From: Acidimicrobium ferrooxidans DSM 10331
Lineage (GTDB): Bacteria > Actinomycetota > Acidimicrobiia > Acidimicrobiales > Acidimicrobiaceae
Reading direction: 5' to 3'
DNA length: 64,000 nt
Assembly: GCF_000023265.1 (NCBI RefSeq)
Contig: NC_013124.1
Coordinates: forward strand, 434,001-498,000
A program made the position numbers and the translations under genes. The notes under the pieces were generated by a model that saw only the letters and a list, made by a program, of their open reading frames with translations, was not told where the DNA came from and did not search any database. This document shows positions 28,017-36,931 of the stretch, piece by piece. Within the stretch, counting starts at the first letter, position 1; every line of letters starts with the position of its first letter.

Positions 28017-29270
28017 ATGCGCATCATCGTCTACGGCGCGGACGGCTACATCGGGTGGCCGATGGCGCTGCACCTCGCGGCCCAAGGTCACGACGTGCTC
28101 GCCATCGACAACGGTGCCCGTCGCCGTTGGGACGCAGAAGGCGGTACCCGTCCCCTGAACGAGATCGCCTCGTTCACCGAGCGCGTCGAGACCTGGAACG
28201 CCCTCGGCAAGGGTGCCCCCATCCGCATCGCCGAAGGCGACATCTGCGACTACGACTTCGTCCTCGAGACCATGCGCGCCCACGACCCAGAGGCCCTCGT
28301 GCACTTCGGCGAGCAGCGCAGCGCCCCCTACTCGATGATCTCGCGCGACCACGCGGTGCGCACTCAGGTCAACAACATCGTGGGCAACCTCAACATCCTC
28401 TTTGCCATGCGCGAGGTCAACCCCGAGATCCACCTCGTCAAGCTCGGCTCCATGGGCGAGTACGGAACCCCGAACATCGACATCGAAGAGGGTTACCTCA
28501 CCATCACCCACAACGGCCGTAGCGACACCTTGCCCTACCCGAAGCTGCCCCACAGCTTCTACCACCTCTCCAAGGTGGCCGACTCCTACAACATCCACTT
28601 CACGACGAGGGTGTGGAACTTCCGCGCCACCGACTTGAACCAGGGCGTCGTCTACGGCGTCGCCACCGACGAGACGGTGCTCGATCCGCGCCTTGCGACC
28701 CGCTTCGACTACGACTCGGTCTGGGGCACCGCCCTCAACCGCTTCGTGATCCAAGGGTCCCTCGGCTACCCCATCACCGTCTACGGCCGTGGCGGCCAGA
28801 CCCGTGGCTACCTCGACATCCGCGACACCATGGCCTGCATCACCCTGGCGCTCGAGAACCCGGCCGCCCCCGGTGAGTTCCGTGTCTTCAACCAGTTCAC
28901 CGAGCAGTTCACCCTGAACGAGCTCGCCGAGACCGTGGCAGGTGTCCTGGGACGCCGAGGCCTCACCCCCACCATCGCCCACCTCGACAACCCACGCGTC
29001 GAGAAGGAAGAGCACTACTACAACGCCCGTCACTCGGCCCTGCTCGACCTCGGTCTGCAACCCCACTACCTCGCCGACACCCTCATCGACTCGTTGGTGG
29101 ACTTCGTCCAGGCGAACGCCGCCAACGTCGACCCCGAGCTCCTCGAGACCCCGACGGTGACCTGGCGCGAGGGTGCGAACGAGGTCTGGTATCGCCACGC
29201 GGACCTCACCGTGGCGGCCGAGAACCGAGCACGCGAGGCCACGGACACCATTCGGGAGGCGCTGGCGTAG
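28017..29270 (+). CDS. sqdB: UDP-sulfoquinovose synthase
   Basis: A 417-residue extended short-chain dehydrogenase that makes UDP-sulfoquinovose from UDP-glucose and sulfite. The NAD motif GADGYIG is at 7-13. The active site matches the plant SQD1 pattern in register: Ser145 (Thr in SQD1), Tyr182, His183 and Lys186 in FYHLSK. Family segments MGEYGTPNIDIEEGY and RATDLNQGVVYGV are nearly invariant in SqdB/SQD1. In phototrophs the product feeds sulfolipid; in Sulfolobus (Agl3) it feeds a surface glycan. Here no SqdX/SqdD-type transferase follows; instead a HlyD-like protein and a processive glycosyltransferase do. Confidence 0.93.
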   Translation: MRIIVYGADGYIGWPMALHLAAQGHDVLAIDNGARRRWDAEGGTRPLNEIASFTERVETWNALGKGAPIRIAEGDICDYDFVLETMRAHDPEALVHFGEQRSAPYSMISRDHAVRTQVNNIVGNLNILFAMREVNPEIHLVKLGSMGEYGTPNIDIEEGYLTITHNGRSDTLPYPKLPHSFYHLSKVADSYNIHFTTRVWNFRATDLNQGVVYGVATDETVLDPRLATRFDYDSVWGTALNRFVIQGSLGYPITVYGRGGQTRGYLDIRDTMACITLALENPAAPGEFRVFNQFTEQFTLNELAETVAGVLGRRGLTPTIAHLDNPRVEKEEHYYNARHSALLDLGLQPHYLADTLIDSLVDFVQANAANVDPELLETPTVTWREGANEVWYRHADLTVAAENRAREATDTIREALA

Positions 29271-29306
29271 GTGCCGGCGCGAGCAGAGGCGTGAGGGAGG
29301 GTTGCG

Positions 29307-30821
29307 ATGGTCAAGAGCCAGGAGTCGTCGGACCGACCGTGGTCAGGCGATGACGAGGAGCAGCGTGGGGCTGAAACCATCTGGCCGCTCGTCGATCCCG
29401 AATCGCTCGAGGGCATCGATGTGACCTCGTCGGAGGCGGTCATCGACCTGCGTGAGGCGCCGAGTGCCCCTCCGGTGAGCACGCCGGCGGCGAGTCCTCC
29501 AGCGATGGAGCTCCCGGTGGTCGCAGCCCCGGTGCGGCCGTCGCGCCGCGGTTGGCTCGTTGCCATCATCGTGGCGGTCGTCATCGTCGTGGTCGGCTAC
29601 GTGGTCGTGAGCGGCCTGGCTGGCTCACCACTCTCGTCGCTGTCGTCGGAGGTGGTCGACCCGGGTGAAGTGAGTCTCTCGTTCCCGGCTGCGGGAACGA
29701 TTTCGCAGCTGGCCGTTCACCCAGGCGAGCGGGTCGCGAGCGGCCAGGTACTCGCGACCGAGGTGGTCCCGGGCCTCAGCGAGACCCGTCATGCCGATCA
29801 GGCCGCGATCGCAGCGGACACGAGCGAAGTCAGTGCGCTGCAAGCGCTCATCGCGCAGATGTCGAGCGTGACCTCGGCGAACGCTGGGGTCGTCGCCCAG
29901 GCGGCCCAGGCTGAGGTCGCGGCGGCGCGCCAAGCACTCACGAGCGACGAGAGCCAGCTGGCATCGGTCCAAGCTCAAGGGGCGGCCACGGTCGCCGCCG
30001 CACAGTCCCTGCTGGGCGCCGATCAGGCTGCCGCTGTGGCGGCATGCTCCGGCGTCGGCCCGACGGCTTCGCCGCCAACCGCGGCACAGGTGGCGTGTGC
30101 TGATGCCCAGCATCGTGTCGCTGCCGATGAGCTCGCCCTCGCCCAGGCCAAGGCGAGCTCACAGAGCGCCGTCGACGGTGTCCAGAGCCTGATTGCTGCG
30201 GATCAACGTGCGTTGAGCGACGCGGAAGCACAGGCGAGCGAGAGTGATGGCGTGTCGTCGACGCAGCTCGCAGCGCTCAAGGTCTCGCTGGTAGCAGCCC
30301 AGGCTCAGCTTGCGCGGGATCAAGGCGAACTCAATGCTGCCGCCCAGACCGCTGCGACACAGACCCTGCGAGCGCCGATCGCTGGGACGGTCGTGAGCGT
30401 CGACGGCGCGGTGGGTGAGACGGTGAGCGCGAGTGGGGTCGGCGATGCGGTACCGAGCGGCTCGAGCGTGGCCGTGACCCCTGGGTTCACACTGTTCCCG
30501 TCGACCCAGACGGAGTCGAGCCAGCCGGTGGCCTCGACCCCGGTCGTGGTCATCAAGGGTCACGCCCCCACGTACCTCGAGACGCTCGTCCCCGAGAGCG
30601 TCATCGGCAAGGTGCACCTCGGTGATCAGGTGACGTTCACACCGAGCAGCCAAGGCATCGGTGTCGTCCACGGGGTCGTCGAACAGATCTTTCCCCGCCC
30701 GGTCGTTGCGGCCGGCGTCGTGAGCTATGAGGTCCAGTCGGAACTGAGCGGCCGTCTTCCAGCCGGTTTGCTGACCGGGCTCACGGGGAATGCCAGCATC
30801 TCAAGCTCTGGTCGACGATGA
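29307..30821 (+). CDS. HlyD-like membrane-fusion protein
   Basis: A 504-residue protein. A cytoplasmic N-terminal region of about 90 residues, acidic then proline-rich, is followed by one membrane helix (about 93-113, WLVAIIVAVVIVVVGYVVVS). Outside are the first biotinyl/lipoyl half (SFPAAGTISQLAVHPGERVA), a long Ala/Gln-rich coiled coil (about 165-355), the second lipoyl half (LRAPIAGTVVSVDGAVGETV) and a beta-barrel (VHLGDQVTFTPSSQGIGVV). It has AGGGAGGG before the ATG. It overlaps the next gene, a processive glycosyltransferase, by four bases. That pairing recalls Alg44-Alg8 of alginate export, though no PilZ domain is evident. Confidence 0.8.
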   Translation: MVKSQESSDRPWSGDDEEQRGAETIWPLVDPESLEGIDVTSSEAVIDLREAPSAPPVSTPAASPPAMELPVVAAPVRPSRRGWLVAIIVAVVIVVVGYVVVSGLAGSPLSSLSSEVVDPGEVSLSFPAAGTISQLAVHPGERVASGQVLATEVVPGLSETRHADQAAIAADTSEVSALQALIAQMSSVTSANAGVVAQAAQAEVAAARQALTSDESQLASVQAQGAATVAAAQSLLGADQAAAVAACSGVGPTASPPTAAQVACADAQHRVAADELALAQAKASSQSAVDGVQSLIAADQRALSDAEAQASESDGVSSTQLAALKVSLVAAQAQLARDQGELNAAAQTAATQTLRAPIAGTVVSVDGAVGETVSASGVGDAVPSGSSVAVTPGFTLFPSTQTESSQPVASTPVVVIKGHAPTYLETLVPESVIGKVHLGDQVTFTPSSQGIGVVHGVVEQIFPRPVVAAGVVSYEVQSELSGRLPAGLLTGLTGNASISSSGRR

Positions 30822-32713
30822 CCCCACACGGCGTCGTCGTCGTCCTCGGAGCCGTGGCCCTGTTGGCGGCGGGCAGTTGGGCCGTGCTCCACGGCGGGCG
30901 TGGTGACCATGGCGACGGGTTGCGTCACGTGCGCCTGCCGTCACCGCAGCGCTCGATCCCACGTCTCGTAGTGTTCATCGTCGCCATCGTGGCGTGGTCG
31001 ATCCTCGTAGCTCGCGACTGGGCCGAGGCCGCAGGCGCGTTGAAGGCCGTTCTTGCGCTGATCCTCGAGCGAGCCGGACTCGGTGCCTCGACGGCCAGCT
31101 CGTATCTCGTCCACACCAACCCGCTCTTGCTGCTGCTCGAGGACGGGAGCCTCAGTTCTTTCGTGATCGCACGTCGTCACAGCGTGCGCTCGCTCGTCGT
31201 CAGCGTTGGCGTCCTCGCTGTCGTCCTCATCGGGGGACCGCTCGTCGTCGGGGCCGCCGAGGTGATGGCATCGTGGTTCGGGGCCCCGTCGGTGGTGGTC
31301 TTCTACCTCGCAGAGCTCGCGAGTTTGGCGGCCGGCTTCGTCGGCCTGTTGGCATTGATCTTCCTCTCGAGTGCCTTGCCGCGGCGCTACGCGGCAAGGG
31401 TTGGGCTGCGCCCGCTCGCCAGCGCGCTGCTGCTCATCGGCGTCTTCGTCCTCATTCTCATCGGCGCCGGCGCGCTCGCCCGCGGCATCGGTGGGAGCTT
31501 GAGCGCTGTGTCGCCGCCGGACGGACTGCTCGTGTTCTTGGCCCTGCCCGCGCTGATCATGGCCGTCTCGGTCGTGCTGCTGCTCGTGCGCCCGAAGGAT
31601 CGACCTGGGGTCGGGGATCCCACGGAGCCGATCGACGTGATCATGCCGGCCTTCAACGAAGAAGCTGGCATCGGTGCCGCACTCGCCGCGCTCGATGCGG
31701 CGGCGGCTGCCTATCCCGGCCGAGTCCGAGTCCTCGTCGCGGACGACGGTTCTCACGACCGCACCCTCGAGGTCATCGAGATGGCGGCCCAGACTGCTCG
31801 GGCGGCCGAGATCGTCGCTGTGGGCGGGCCGCACGGTGGCAAGGCGGTCGCGCTCAACCGGGCGCTCGAAGCCGCCTCCACGCGCATCGTCGTGCGTGTC
31901 GACGCCGATATCCTCGTGGATGCGAACTGCTTGCGGCCGCTCCCAGACTGGTTCGCCAACCCGGCGATCGGCTGCATCGGTGCCTTCGACCTTCCGAACA
32001 TGGCGCTCCCTGCGTGGTACACGCGTGGCCGACTCTTCGAGTGTCTCATGACCTTCGGGTTCTCTCGGCTGGCGTTCGAGCGCGTGGACGCGAACAACGT
32101 TCCCGGGACCTACATGGCCTTCCGCAGAGCGGAGGCTCTCGCGCTCGGTGGCTTTGTCGAGGGGATGAACGGTGAGGACTCCGACCTCACCTTCAACCTC
32201 GGCAAGCTCGGTCTGCGTTCGGTGATCGACCCGCGCATCGTGATCTACGAGGACGTCCCCCAGACCCTTGGGGCTTTCTTGGAGCAGCGCACTCGGTGGT
32301 CGCGCGCGTCGTTCCACATCGGCGCGCGTCATCTTCCCTGGCGCGCGCGAGAGCTCCATCCGCGGCTCATCATCCAACTCCGCTTCCTCTTCAACAAGCT
32401 CACCTCGATGATCCGGCCGATCACCTACATCTCGAGTGCCGTCTTCTTCTTGCTCATCCCGCGGGTCGCTGGCTCGCCGCTGCGTACCCTCGTGTTGCTT
32501 GCTTTCACCCTTGCGCCGCAACTTCTCTTGCTGATCGGCGTCGCGCTCTACTGGGGATTCTGGCGGGAACTACGCCATCTCTGGGTGTGGGTGCCCTTTA
32601 CCATGGTCCGCAAACTCGGTTTGCTCTCGGGTATCCTGTCGCTGCCGCCGTTGGGCGCAGCCGTCGATCCAGAACGTCGGGTCGAGGCCATGGCAGATGC
32701 GAACGCTCGCTAG
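30818..32713 (+). CDS. Processive family 2 membrane glycosyltransferase
   Basis: A 631-residue polysaccharide-synthase-like protein. Six or so hydrophobic spans lie in residues 1-258, the GT2 domain spans about 270-500, and three further spans follow to ~600. All processive-synthase residues are visible: MPAFNEE, Asp309-Asp310 (VADDGS), Asp362-x-Asp364 (VDAD), the catalytic-base region Glu453-Asp454-x-Asp456 (GEDSD), and Q490-R-T-R-W494. This is the layout of cellulose, hyaluronan and poly-GlcNAc synthases. Donor sugar is unknown; sqdB two genes upstream raises the possibility of sulfoquinovose, but no residue proves it. ATG overlaps the preceding TGA. Confidence 0.88.
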   Translation: MTPHGVVVVLGAVALLAAGSWAVLHGGRGDHGDGLRHVRLPSPQRSIPRLVVFIVAIVAWSILVARDWAEAAGALKAVLALILERAGLGASTASSYLVHTNPLLLLLEDGSLSSFVIARRHSVRSLVVSVGVLAVVLIGGPLVVGAAEVMASWFGAPSVVVFYLAELASLAAGFVGLLALIFLSSALPRRYAARVGLRPLASALLLIGVFVLILIGAGALARGIGGSLSAVSPPDGLLVFLALPALIMAVSVVLLLVRPKDRPGVGDPTEPIDVIMPAFNEEAGIGAALAALDAAAAAYPGRVRVLVADDGSHDRTLEVIEMAAQTARAAEIVAVGGPHGGKAVALNRALEAASTRIVVRVDADILVDANCLRPLPDWFANPAIGCIGAFDLPNMALPAWYTRGRLFECLMTFGFSRLAFERVDANNVPGTYMAFRRAEALALGGFVEGMNGEDSDLTFNLGKLGLRSVIDPRIVIYEDVPQTLGAFLEQRTRWSRASFHIGARHLPWRARELHPRLIIQLRFLFNKLTSMIRPITYISSAVFFLLIPRVAGSPLRTLVLLAFTLAPQLLLLIGVALYWGFWRELRHLWVWVPFTMVRKLGLLSGILSLPPLGAAVDPERRVEAMADANAR

Positions 32714-33563
32714 GCGGCTCATCCTCGGCGCGCTCGCGCTGGCGCTCGCTGGCTGTGGCGAGGTGCAAGCACCGCACCATCGCCCGACGAGTGAGCGCGC
32801 GGCGCACGAGATCGCCCCGTCGCTCGTCGGGGTGCATTGGTGGCTCGCGGCCTCGGCGCTGCGTCGCCTCGATGCAGCGGCAGGTTCGAGCTGGACGAAT
32901 GCGGTGTTCCGTCCGGCGAATACCACCCTGATCGTCGGGCCGTCGCAAGCGGCCAGCTATGCGGGGTGGGCGGGGCACCGCGCCCTCGATGCGACGAGCC
33001 TCGCCGGCGTTCGCGAGGCGCTGCGCGTGGCGACGTCCGGGGATGTCGTATTGCTCGATCTCGAGCACTGGCCGCGCTCGCCACTGGCCGAGCAGCTTCA
33101 GGCGGGTGCGACGTTCACACAGGCTGGCACGTTGGCCAGGGCGGCAGGCGTCGATCTCGTCGCGGCTCCCGCCACCGACCTCGCTCTCGTCCTCACCCCG
33201 GGCCAGCGTGTTCGGACCGGTTTTCTCGCCAGCGGCGTGGTGCAAGCAGCGTCGCGCGCCGCGCAGATCCTCGAGATCCAGGCACAAGGTCTCGAGGCGA
33301 CGCCGTCGCGGTATGCGAGCTTCGTCGATCAGGTCGAGGTGCTTGCTCGGAGTGCGAACCCGACGATTCGCTTCGTGCTCGGACTGTCGACGAACCCGAG
33401 TGGGCAACGGGTCAGCGCGACAACCTTGGCCCAGGACATCGCGCTGACCAAGGCTACGGCGAGCGGCTACTGGCTGAACATCCCCCAGGCCGGGGTCTCG
33501 TGTCCGCGGTGTGGCATCGCGCAGCCGCAGGTCGCGGTGGCGTTGCTGCGGGGTGAGTCCTGA
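32697..33563 (+). CDS. Secreted lipoprotein, possible TIM-barrel glycosidase-like (paralogue 1)
   Basis: A 288-residue lipoprotein with lipobox LALAGC (Cys20). I do not recognise a named family. Alternating strand-like segments (GDVVLLDLEHWP, GVDLVAAPATDLALV, AAQILEIQAQGLE, IRFVLGLSTNPSG, SGYWLNIPQAG) suggest a (beta/alpha)8 barrel. The D-x-E pair in LLDLEHW could be catalytic, as on strand four of several glycosidase clans. A CxxC (SCPRCG) lies near the C-terminus. It shares the GLSxNPxG, GYWLNxP and GVxCPxC segments with the next gene. The start lies inside the end of the glycosyltransferase gene. Confidence 0.6.
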   Translation: MRTLARRLILGALALALAGCGEVQAPHHRPTSERAAHEIAPSLVGVHWWLAASALRRLDAAAGSSWTNAVFRPANTTLIVGPSQAASYAGWAGHRALDATSLAGVREALRVATSGDVVLLDLEHWPRSPLAEQLQAGATFTQAGTLARAAGVDLVAAPATDLALVLTPGQRVRTGFLASGVVQAASRAAQILEIQAQGLEATPSRYASFVDQVEVLARSANPTIRFVLGLSTNPSGQRVSATTLAQDIALTKATASGYWLNIPQAGVSCPRCGIAQPQVAVALLRGES

Positions 33564-34441
33564 GGCGCAAGCTGCTCCTGGCGGGTTCGCTCGCGTTGGT
33601 GGTGGCCGCGGTCGTCGCGGTCGCGGCGCCACGAGGGGCGAAGCACCATCATCACACGCAGCACCTCTTCATGCCGAGCCCGACGGGAGGCCAACCGATC
33701 GAGGCACCAACGAGCAGGCACACGATCTGGCTGCTGGCCGAGGCGCACTTCGATCAAGTCGTCTCCGTCGCCCCCGTCCGTGCTCTCTTTGCCCGTGGCG
33801 TCGTGTACGAACCGATCACGCCGCGGCAGCATCCGAGCACCCTGGTCCCGGTCATTCCGACGGCTGACTTTCACGCCGAGTCACAGCTCGCCCAGGCGAT
33901 CGCCGACCATGAGCTTGCGACGGGAGTGCGCGCTGTGATCTACGACAACGAGCGCTTTGCGAACACCCCCACCGTCGAGCAAGACAACATCCGGCTCTCC
34001 ACCGAGCGCGCAGCCGCTGTTGCTCGCGCCGCGGGTCTCCAGAGCATCTGTGACTTTATCGAGTCGGACCGACTTCCATCAGGGGAGCGTACGGCCCAGA
34101 ACGAGGTGCCACCGTGCAGCATCGTCGGGCTCAACACGGTGCAACAGTCGGAACGATCGACCGCCCGGTACCGGGCTGTGGTGGCACGTGACGTTGCGGT
34201 GATCCGCTCGGTCGATCCGTCAGTGCCGATCATCGCAGGCTTGTCGTCGAATCCGCGCGGAACGCCGGTCACTGCAGCGGAGCTCACGGCCGACATGGAA
34301 GCGACGGCAGGGTTGGTGAACGGGTACTGGCTGAACGTGCCGGCGCCAGGCGTCGGTTGCCCGGCGTGCCACGCGCCCGACCCCGGACTCATGGCGGAAG
34401 CGCTCGCGGCGTTGCCAGCTGGGTTCGCGACGACCGGGTGA
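33560..34441 (+). CDS. Secreted protein, possible TIM-barrel glycosidase-like (paralogue 2), probable CTG start
   Basis: A tandem paralogue of the preceding gene. It conserves a D-x-E (VIYDNERFA), GLSSNPRG, GYWLNVPAPG and a C-terminal GCPACH. An in-frame TTG at 33596 would give a protein lacking the basic n-region of its signal peptide. Reading from CTG at 33560 gives LRRKLLLAGSLALVVAAVV, a textbook Sec signal, and overlaps the preceding TGA as CTGA. An in-frame stop at 33554 rules out any longer start. A His-rich tetrad (HHHH) follows the signal. Function unknown; it may modify the polymer made by the upstream synthase. Confidence 0.6.
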   Translation: MRRKLLLAGSLALVVAAVVAVAAPRGAKHHHHTQHLFMPSPTGGQPIEAPTSRHTIWLLAEAHFDQVVSVAPVRALFARGVVYEPITPRQHPSTLVPVIPTADFHAESQLAQAIADHELATGVRAVIYDNERFANTPTVEQDNIRLSTERAAAVARAAGLQSICDFIESDRLPSGERTAQNEVPPCSIVGLNTVQQSERSTARYRAVVARDVAVIRSVDPSVPIIAGLSSNPRGTPVTAAELTADMEATAGLVNGYWLNVPAPGVGCPACHAPDPGLMAEALAALPAGFATTG

Positions 34442-34463
34442 GTCGGCACACACGACGAGGACA

Positions 34464-34910
34464 GTGACAACCAGGGGGAACCACGACACGAGGCGTGCGA
34501 CGGCAGTGGCGGTGGCTGGGTGGCAGTGGCTGGGCGTTGCGCTGGCGCCAACGATCTGCTCGCTCGGCATCGTCGCCGCGTCGTCGGACACAGCTCCAGC
34601 GGCGAGCGAGGTGCCGGGCTGGTCCTTTGCCACGGATCTCGTCGGCGCGACGACCCAAGGCTCGCTCGTGGTGAGTTTCCCGACAGGCGCGAGCGCCGGA
34701 ACGCAGCTGGTCGTCAACCTGCCGTGGGCCCACTTCTCGAGTGCCGTCACGGTGGCGCTCGATGGTCAGTCCTGCCAGGGGGTCTCGGCTCGCGACGCTG
34801 GCGCGATCGGCGCGAGCCTCGCGTGCACGGTTCCGGCGGAACTCGCTGCTGGGGAGCACGTCATCGACGTTGGGGGTGTGATGCTCCCGAACCTCGTGCT
34901 CGAGGAGTGA
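34464..34910 (+). CDS. Small secreted protein, unknown family
   Basis: A 148-residue protein with a long signal or anchor segment (WQWLGVALAPTICSLGIVAA) and a mature beta-rich region (GSLVVSFPTGASAGTQLVV, then SSAVTVALDGQSC). Two cysteines in the mature part could form a disulfide. I do not recognise it. Its stop overlaps the GTG of the RCC1-repeat gene (GTGA). It may be a separate subunit or the true N-terminal part of that damaged gene. Confidence 0.55.
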   Translation: MTTRGNHDTRRATAVAVAGWQWLGVALAPTICSLGIVAASSDTAPAASEVPGWSFATDLVGATTQGSLVVSFPTGASAGTQLVVNLPWAHFSSAVTVALDGQSCQGVSARDAGAIGASLACTVPAELAAGEHVIDVGGVMLPNLVLEE

Positions 34911-36159
34911 GCGCCCCTGTGGTGGTCGGTGCTGACCGGATCTGCGCGACCGAGTCGGTGGCGCCACGTTCGGATGCAGCGGTTGGCGTGCGCATCGTGG
35001 TTCGCGACGCGAGCCGAAGCGCCGCTGGCGACAGTGCCCTCGTCATCGCCCAGCTCGTGGATCGGGGCGGTCTTGCGACCACGAACGGAGCCACGAGCGT
35101 TGCGCTCGCGTTCGACCCGGGGACCGGCGCCAGCGTCGCGCCGCCGTCGACATCGACGACACCCGACGGTGTCGTCGGCGTGCGGGGATGTGCTGGCCCT
35201 GGCACCGCCGGCATGACAGCGACCGCTGCGAGCTCGGGCGAGGTGCTCTGCGTCGTGATGCGCCAGACATCGTCGGCGCCCTTGCGGGTCGTCGACGCGG
35301 CGAGCGCCTTCGAGTCGCCTCAGCCGATGGTCGGTATCGCTCCGGGCTCGGTCGTGGGCCTGGGATCGGCAGCCTGCGACGCCTCTGTCGTGACGAACTC
35401 GGGTGGGGTGCTCGCCGTCGGCGAGAACCCACTCGGCGAGCTCGGCAACGGCTCGACCACGGTGGCAAGTTCGACGCCGGTCTCGGTGACGTTCCCTGCT
35501 GGGACCCAGATCGCGCAGGTGGCCGGCGGTGGCTACTTCACGCTGGCGCGCTCGTCGAACGGCACGGTCTCTGCCAGGGGCAGGACGACCAGGGGCAGGT
35601 CGGCAACGGCACCACCGAAACCGACGTCGCCACGCCGGTGCCGGTCGCGCTGCCTGTCGGCGCTGCCGAGGTCGCGGCGGGTTGTCACGCGGCCTCAGTA
35701 CTGGGTAGCAACGGCACCGTCTACGCGAGAGGGTTCGAACACGACGGGACAGCTGGGTGCCGGGGGTTTCTTCAACGACCTCGTACCGGTCCAGGTGCAG
35801 TTGCCTCATGGCGTGAGCGTCAGCGACGTCACCTCGCCAGGCGTGTCGACGGTGGTCCTGACACCACGAGCGGCGCCGCCTCTGTCATGGGCGGCAACCT
35901 GTTCGGCCAGCTCGGTGACGGCATCTACGTCACGGCCGCGACGCCAACCCGGGTTGGACAGTCACAGCTCGAAGCGGTCGCGATGGGCGGCTTCACGAAC
36001 TGGCTGGAGCCGTTCCCGACCATCGTCCGCACCGACGCTCGGACCCTCAAGCTCGAGCGCCCTCCTCGGCGAGGAGTCGTGGCAGCGCACGGGGTGCGAC
36101 GAGCGCCCGCACGACCTCGGCGGCGCGGCGTCGCTTCGGGACGATGGCTCGCCGTGTGA
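34907..36159 (+). pseudogene. RCC1-repeat secreted protein with three frameshifts
   Basis: From GTG 34907 a beta-rich stretch leads into RCC1-like blades (SGGVLAVGENPLGELGNGST). The blades then continue in another frame (GQDDQGQVGNGTTETDVATP), return to the first (NTTGQLGAGGFFNDLVPVQV), and move again (SVMGGNLFGQLGDGIYVTAA). The breaks are near 35577-35583 (one base lost), 35731-35735 (one gained) and 35861-35868 (one lost). There are no internal stops, which in this GC-rich DNA means little. It is a recent pseudogene or an assembly with indel errors. The 3' end runs antisense into crtB. Confidence 0.75.
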
Positions 36160-36931
36160 GAACGTCGTAGTCGTTGCGTTCGACCTCGAGCATGATGGCG
36201 CTGTAGAGCTCGCGTGCCACCTCGACGCAGCGGCGGGAGGCGCGCGGCAGGAGGGGATCACCGGCGAGTGAGTCCCGATAGAGGGTCCGTGCTCGTTCGA
36301 TCTCGAAGCGCACGAGCGCTCGTACCGCCGGCGAGGGCCGACGCGCGAGCAAGTCGTCGAGCGCCCCGTGGTTCGCCACGTCCTCGAGTGGCAGGTAGAT
36401 CCGTCCCCGATCGAGGTCTTCGCCGACGTCGCGGATGAAGTTGGTGAGCTGGAAGGCGAGCCCGAGCGCGCGAGCGGGCTCGCGAGCAGCGGGTGGGCCA
36501 CCGAGGATGGGGAGGACCATCTCGCCGATGACGGCGGCGGATCCTTCCATGTAGTCGAGCAGATCGTCCCATCGCTGGTAGCGCCGGACGGTGAGGTCGC
36601 GCCGCATCGCGCCAAGGAAGCGAGCGAGCGTCTCCGGCTCGATCTGCCAGCGCTCGTAGGTCGACACCAGCGCATCGAGGGCCGGGTCGTCGCTGCCGCC
36701 GCGTACGAGGGCCTGGCAGAGCATCGCTTCGAGCTCGTCGAGACCGCGACGCTTTTCGTCGGTGGTGGCGCTACCGTCGACGATGTCGTCGGCCCGTCGA
36801 CAGAAGGCGTAGATCGCCCAGATGCCTGGGCGCGCGTCCGGCTCGAGGAGGCGGGATGCGAGGTAGTACGTGCGCCCGTAGCGGCGCGCGACGGATCGAG
36901 TCGAGGAGAGACCAGCGGATTGGCGCATCAT
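36047..36931 (-). CDS. crtB: Phytoene synthase
   Basis: A 294-residue trans-isoprenyl diphosphate synthase that condenses two GGPP to phytoene. The first Asp-rich motif is RRADDIVDG near residue 50 and the second is NFIRDVGEDLDRGRIYLP. The conserved YGRTYYLASRLL N-terminal segment is present. ATG at 36931 overlaps the crtI stop (ATGA); an in-frame extension into crtI is shadow. Last gene of the minus-strand crtE-crtI-crtB operon. Squalene synthase-type relatives are possible, but the context argues for CrtB. Confidence 0.93.
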   Translation of the reverse strand: MMRQSAGLSSTRSVARRYGRTYYLASRLLEPDARPGIWAIYAFCRRADDIVDGSATTDEKRRGLDELEAMLCQALVRGGSDDPALDALVSTYERWQIEPETLARFLGAMRRDLTVRRYQRWDDLLDYMEGSAAVIGEMVLPILGGPPAAREPARALGLAFQLTNFIRDVGEDLDRGRIYLPLEDVANHGALDDLLARRPSPAVRALVRFEIERARTLYRDSLAGDPLLPRASRRCVEVARELYSAIMLEVERNDYDVLTRRAIVPKRRRAAEVVRALVAPRALPRLLAEEGARA

